From: JBHJOF01 sp050330055 | GTDB taxonomy: Bacteria > Pseudomonadota > Alphaproteobacteria > Kiloniellales > JAKSDN01 | DNA length: 15,376 nt | NCBI GenBank assembly: GCA_050330055.1 | Contig: JBHJOF010000122.1 | Span: 1 to 15,376 of the forward strand | Reading direction: 5' to 3' | In this document: positions 13,689 through 15,376 of the stretch, piece by piece | Layout of the letters: each line of letters opens with the position of its first letter | Numbering within the stretch: position 1 is the first letter of the stretch | Notes under the pieces: generated by a model | Seen by the model: only the letters and a program-made list of their open reading frames with translations | What the model was told of the DNA's origin: nothing | The model's database searches: none | Program-made: the position numbers and the translations under genes

Positions 13689-15376
13689 CTAGTAGAGCTC
13701 GCCGCGCATCACGTCGATCATCGGCGGCGCGCTATCCTCGTCGTAGAGGCGCTTGAGCACGATGCGGGCCGAGAACACCCCGTACTGATTGAGTAGCGTG
13801 CGTACGACCATGCCGCGCTTCAGCGAAATGCGCTTGGATTGACTGGACGCATCGTCGTCCGCGCTCCAGTAGGCCAGGATATCGACCGGCCGCTCCTCGG
13901 ACTCGCGCAGTTTCTCGGCCAGGCCCATGAGCGCCGCTTCGGCGTCGCTTGACAGCGTCGCGCCACCATCCGAAAACTCGAGCCGCAGCGCCAGCGCCGG
14001 ATTGTCGGCAGCCGGCAGCTTGCCCGCCGCCCTGGCACGTCGCGCCTCCGCTTCGCCCTGCGCATCCTCGGCTGCACGCGTCAGTGTACGGGCGCGCTGC
14101 TTGGCCTCGGACGCTGCCTTGGCGGCAACTTCCGCTTCCTCCGCAGCGGTCTCGGCGCGCTGCTCGGCCTCGTCCGCCCTGGCCCTCGCCTCCTCCGCGA
14201 GGGCCTGCGCCGCATCGGCCTTGGCTTCGGTCTCTGCCTTGTCTTCCGGCTCGGCCATGTCGGCCAGGCGGCGGGCCGCGCGGGCGCGCTGCTCGGCCGA
14301 GGCCGCTTCGGTGGCAGCCGCCTTGGCCTCCTGGGCGGCCTGGGTCGCCGCGATGCGGGCTTCCCTGACCAGCGCGCTGGCATCGGCTTCTTCCTGGGCT
14401 GCAGTTTCCGCCTCACGTACCGCCTGGGCGACTGCGTCGAGCTCTTCGGTGGCGGCAGCCTCCGAGGCCTCCACAGCGGCTTCCATGGCGACCACCTGCG
14501 GAGCAGATGTCTCCAGATCGGCCGCCGGGGCCGCCGGCTCAGGCGCGGGCTCGTCGATGCCGGCGACCTGGACCTCGGCCACCGGGACGGCATCGGGAGC
14601 AGAGGCTTCGGGCGAGGCTTCGGGCGAGGCTTCTCGTGGCGTTACCTGGGCGGCCTCGGACATCGTTCCAGCCGCCTCGGTCTCCTCTCCGATTGTCTCT
14701 TCGTCGACGGTCGCCTCTTCGGCCAGTTCCTCCTGGACTGTCGTCTGGGACGCTGCCTCGCCCGCGTCTTCCGTCGCGGCATCGCTCGGCGCCACGGATT
14801 GCGCGGCATCGCTTTGCCCCTTCGCCGGGGCCACCGGGGCGACCGCCGTCGCCTCCGGTTCGGCCGCCTCCGGTTCGGCCGCTGCCGACCCGGTCACCGA
14901 ATCGTCCAGGAGTGCCACCGACGCAGGGTTCTTCCGGTCGGCGACCTGAGTGCCCTTGACGCCAAGGCTGGGCTTGAAGCGCCCGGTCAGGATGGCGGCA
15001 GCGCCAATGGCGCCGATCGGCGTCCTGGCATCCGGCTGGCTGGACATCCCGGGCCCGGTGTTGCCGCGTTCCGCCTCGTCGGCCCCCGCATCGCCCCGCA
15101 GCGGCCTTGCCGCGCCGGCGCGTGCCAAATCGGCCTGTTGCGCCGCATCCAGTCCTGACGCTGCCTGCTGTGCGGCCGTCTCCGCGGCGGCGGCGGCTTC
15201 CGAGGCATTGCTGGCTGCCTCGGCGGCCGCATCGCTGGCGCGCCGCGCCTCCTCGAGCAGACGCTTGGCCGGCGCACCGGCCCGCCCGGCGGCGTCCTCG
15301 GCCTGGGCGACGGCCTGGGCCGCGGCGGCGGCCCGCTCGCTGGCCATGTCAGCGGCGCGGCCAGCCTCCGCCGACT
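13689..15376 (-). CDS. Ala/Glu-rich coiled-coil protein with C-terminal OmpA-like domain; N-terminus outside the window
   Basis: At least 562 residues are visible. The frame stays open to the right edge and the residues before the first in-window ATG (SAEAGRAAD) continue the same Ala-rich pattern, so the true start is probably beyond the window. Two long coiled-coil-like stretches, one near the edge and one at about 14010-14480, are dominated by Ala, Glu and Arg (for example EEARARADEAEQRAETAAEE). They are separated by an acidic, Pro/Thr-rich linker. A short hydrophobic PIGAIGAAAIL is too weak to call a membrane helix. The last 100 residues look like an OmpA/MotB-type peptidoglycan-binding domain: LRLEFSDGGATLSSDAEAAL, VDILAYWSADDD, RISLKRGMVVRTLLNQYGV and ARIVLKRL. 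It keeps the Arg of the usual LSxxRA motif and nearby Asp residues. Convergent with the bitopic-protein gene. A TolA-like or stalk-like envelope role is inference. Confidence 0.8.
   Translation of the reverse strand, partial: SAEAGRAADMASERAAAAAQAVAQAEDAAGRAGAPAKRLLEEARRASDAAAEAASNASEAAAAAETAAQQAASGLDAAQQADLARAGAARPLRGDAGADEAERGNTGPGMSSQPDARTPIGAIGAAAILTGRFKPSLGVKGTQVADRKNPASVALLDDSVTGSAAAEPEAAEPEATAVAPVAPAKGQSDAAQSVAPSDAATEDAGEAASQTTVQEELAEEATVDEETIGEETEAAGTMSEAAQVTPREASPEASPEASAPDAVPVAEVQVAGIDEPAPEPAAPAADLETSAPQVVAMEAAVEASEAAATEELDAVAQAVREAETAAQEEADASALVREARIAATQAAQEAKAAATEAASAEQRARAARRLADMAEPEDKAETEAKADAAQALAEEARARADEAEQRAETAAEEAEVAAKAASEAKQRARTLTRAAEDAQGEAEARRARAAGKLPAADNPALALRLEFSDGGATLSSDAEAALMGLAEKLRESEERPVDILAYWSADDDASSQSKRISLKRGMVVRTLLNQYGVFSARIVLKRLYDEDSAPPMIDVMRGELY
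14602..14633 (-). repeat. 12-bp tandem repeat in the coiled-coil protein linker
   Basis: About 2.7 perfect copies of GAGGCTTCGGGC (plus-strand reading) encode EASPEASPEAS on the minus strand. In-frame unit, in the acidic linker, so length variation would be tolerated. Confidence 0.75.
14851..14880 (-). repeat. 15-bp direct repeat in the coiled-coil protein linker
   Basis: Two perfect adjacent copies of GCCTCCGGTTCGGCC (14851-14865, 14866-14880) encode AEPEA twice on the minus strand. Identity at the wobble positions indicates a recent slippage duplication. Confidence 0.8.

Noticed and set aside
13927..14949. 340-codon plus-strand Ser/Ala-rich frame
   Set aside because: Mirror of the Ala/Glu coiled coil on the minus strand; it shows no domain and has no plausible ribosome site.
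1..15376. CRISPR arrays, insertion sequences, transposases, toxin-antitoxin pairs or restriction systems
   Set aside because: No regularly spaced repeats and no recombinase or nuclease motifs were seen in any plausible frame.

Overview
The window reads as chromosome of a high-G+C alphaproteobacterium, probably in the broad Rhodospirillales group. This is inference from several signs: the glmU-glmS pair, a tRNA-Val(CAC) typical of the class, a PAS_5-like protein, a PleC/DivJ-style histidine kinase, and strongly GC-biased third codon positions. No species can be named from the sequence alone.

Layout. (1) 1-1910, minus strand: glmU followed 3 nt later by the N-terminal part of glmS, the two enzymes that commit hexosamine to UDP-GlcNAc for cell wall and LPS. 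(2) 2097-2795, plus strand: a gph-type HAD phosphatase, divergent from glmU. (3) 2821-6571, minus strand: a compositionally distinct, lower-G+C cassette of three tightly packed phage-like genes, with its own candidate promoter and terminator. They encode a beta-sandwich structural protein, a phage virion-associated protein and a 749-residue tail-spike-like protein. The last has a triplicated 47-residue N-terminal repeat, two cadherin-like domains and a beta-helix. No integrase, capsid, portal or lysis gene is visible. (4) 6845-6919: tRNA-Val(CAC), followed by a nested inverted repeat, then a minus-strand PAS_5-like protein. (5) 8083-13645, plus strand: a probable three-gene operon. It encodes an exported eight-repeat TPR protein with an NlpI-like C-terminus, a soluble histidine kinase with a TTG start, and a 928-residue bitopic membrane protein. 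The last has an exported helical domain, a long Ala/Pro-rich linker, one transmembrane helix and a cytoplasmic C-terminal helical domain. (6) 13689 to the right edge, minus strand and convergent: a very Ala/Glu-rich coiled-coil protein ending in an OmpA-like domain, truncated by the window.

How the parts may fit. glmS/glmU and gph are housekeeping. The phage cassette looks acquired. The right half (TPR adaptor, orphan kinase, bitopic hub-like protein, and possibly the convergent OmpA-like coiled-coil protein) is the best candidate for an undescribed system. Its architecture suggests an envelope-to-cytoplasm scaffold or signalling module, perhaps linked to peptidoglycan or the cell pole. That function is inference from domain layout only.
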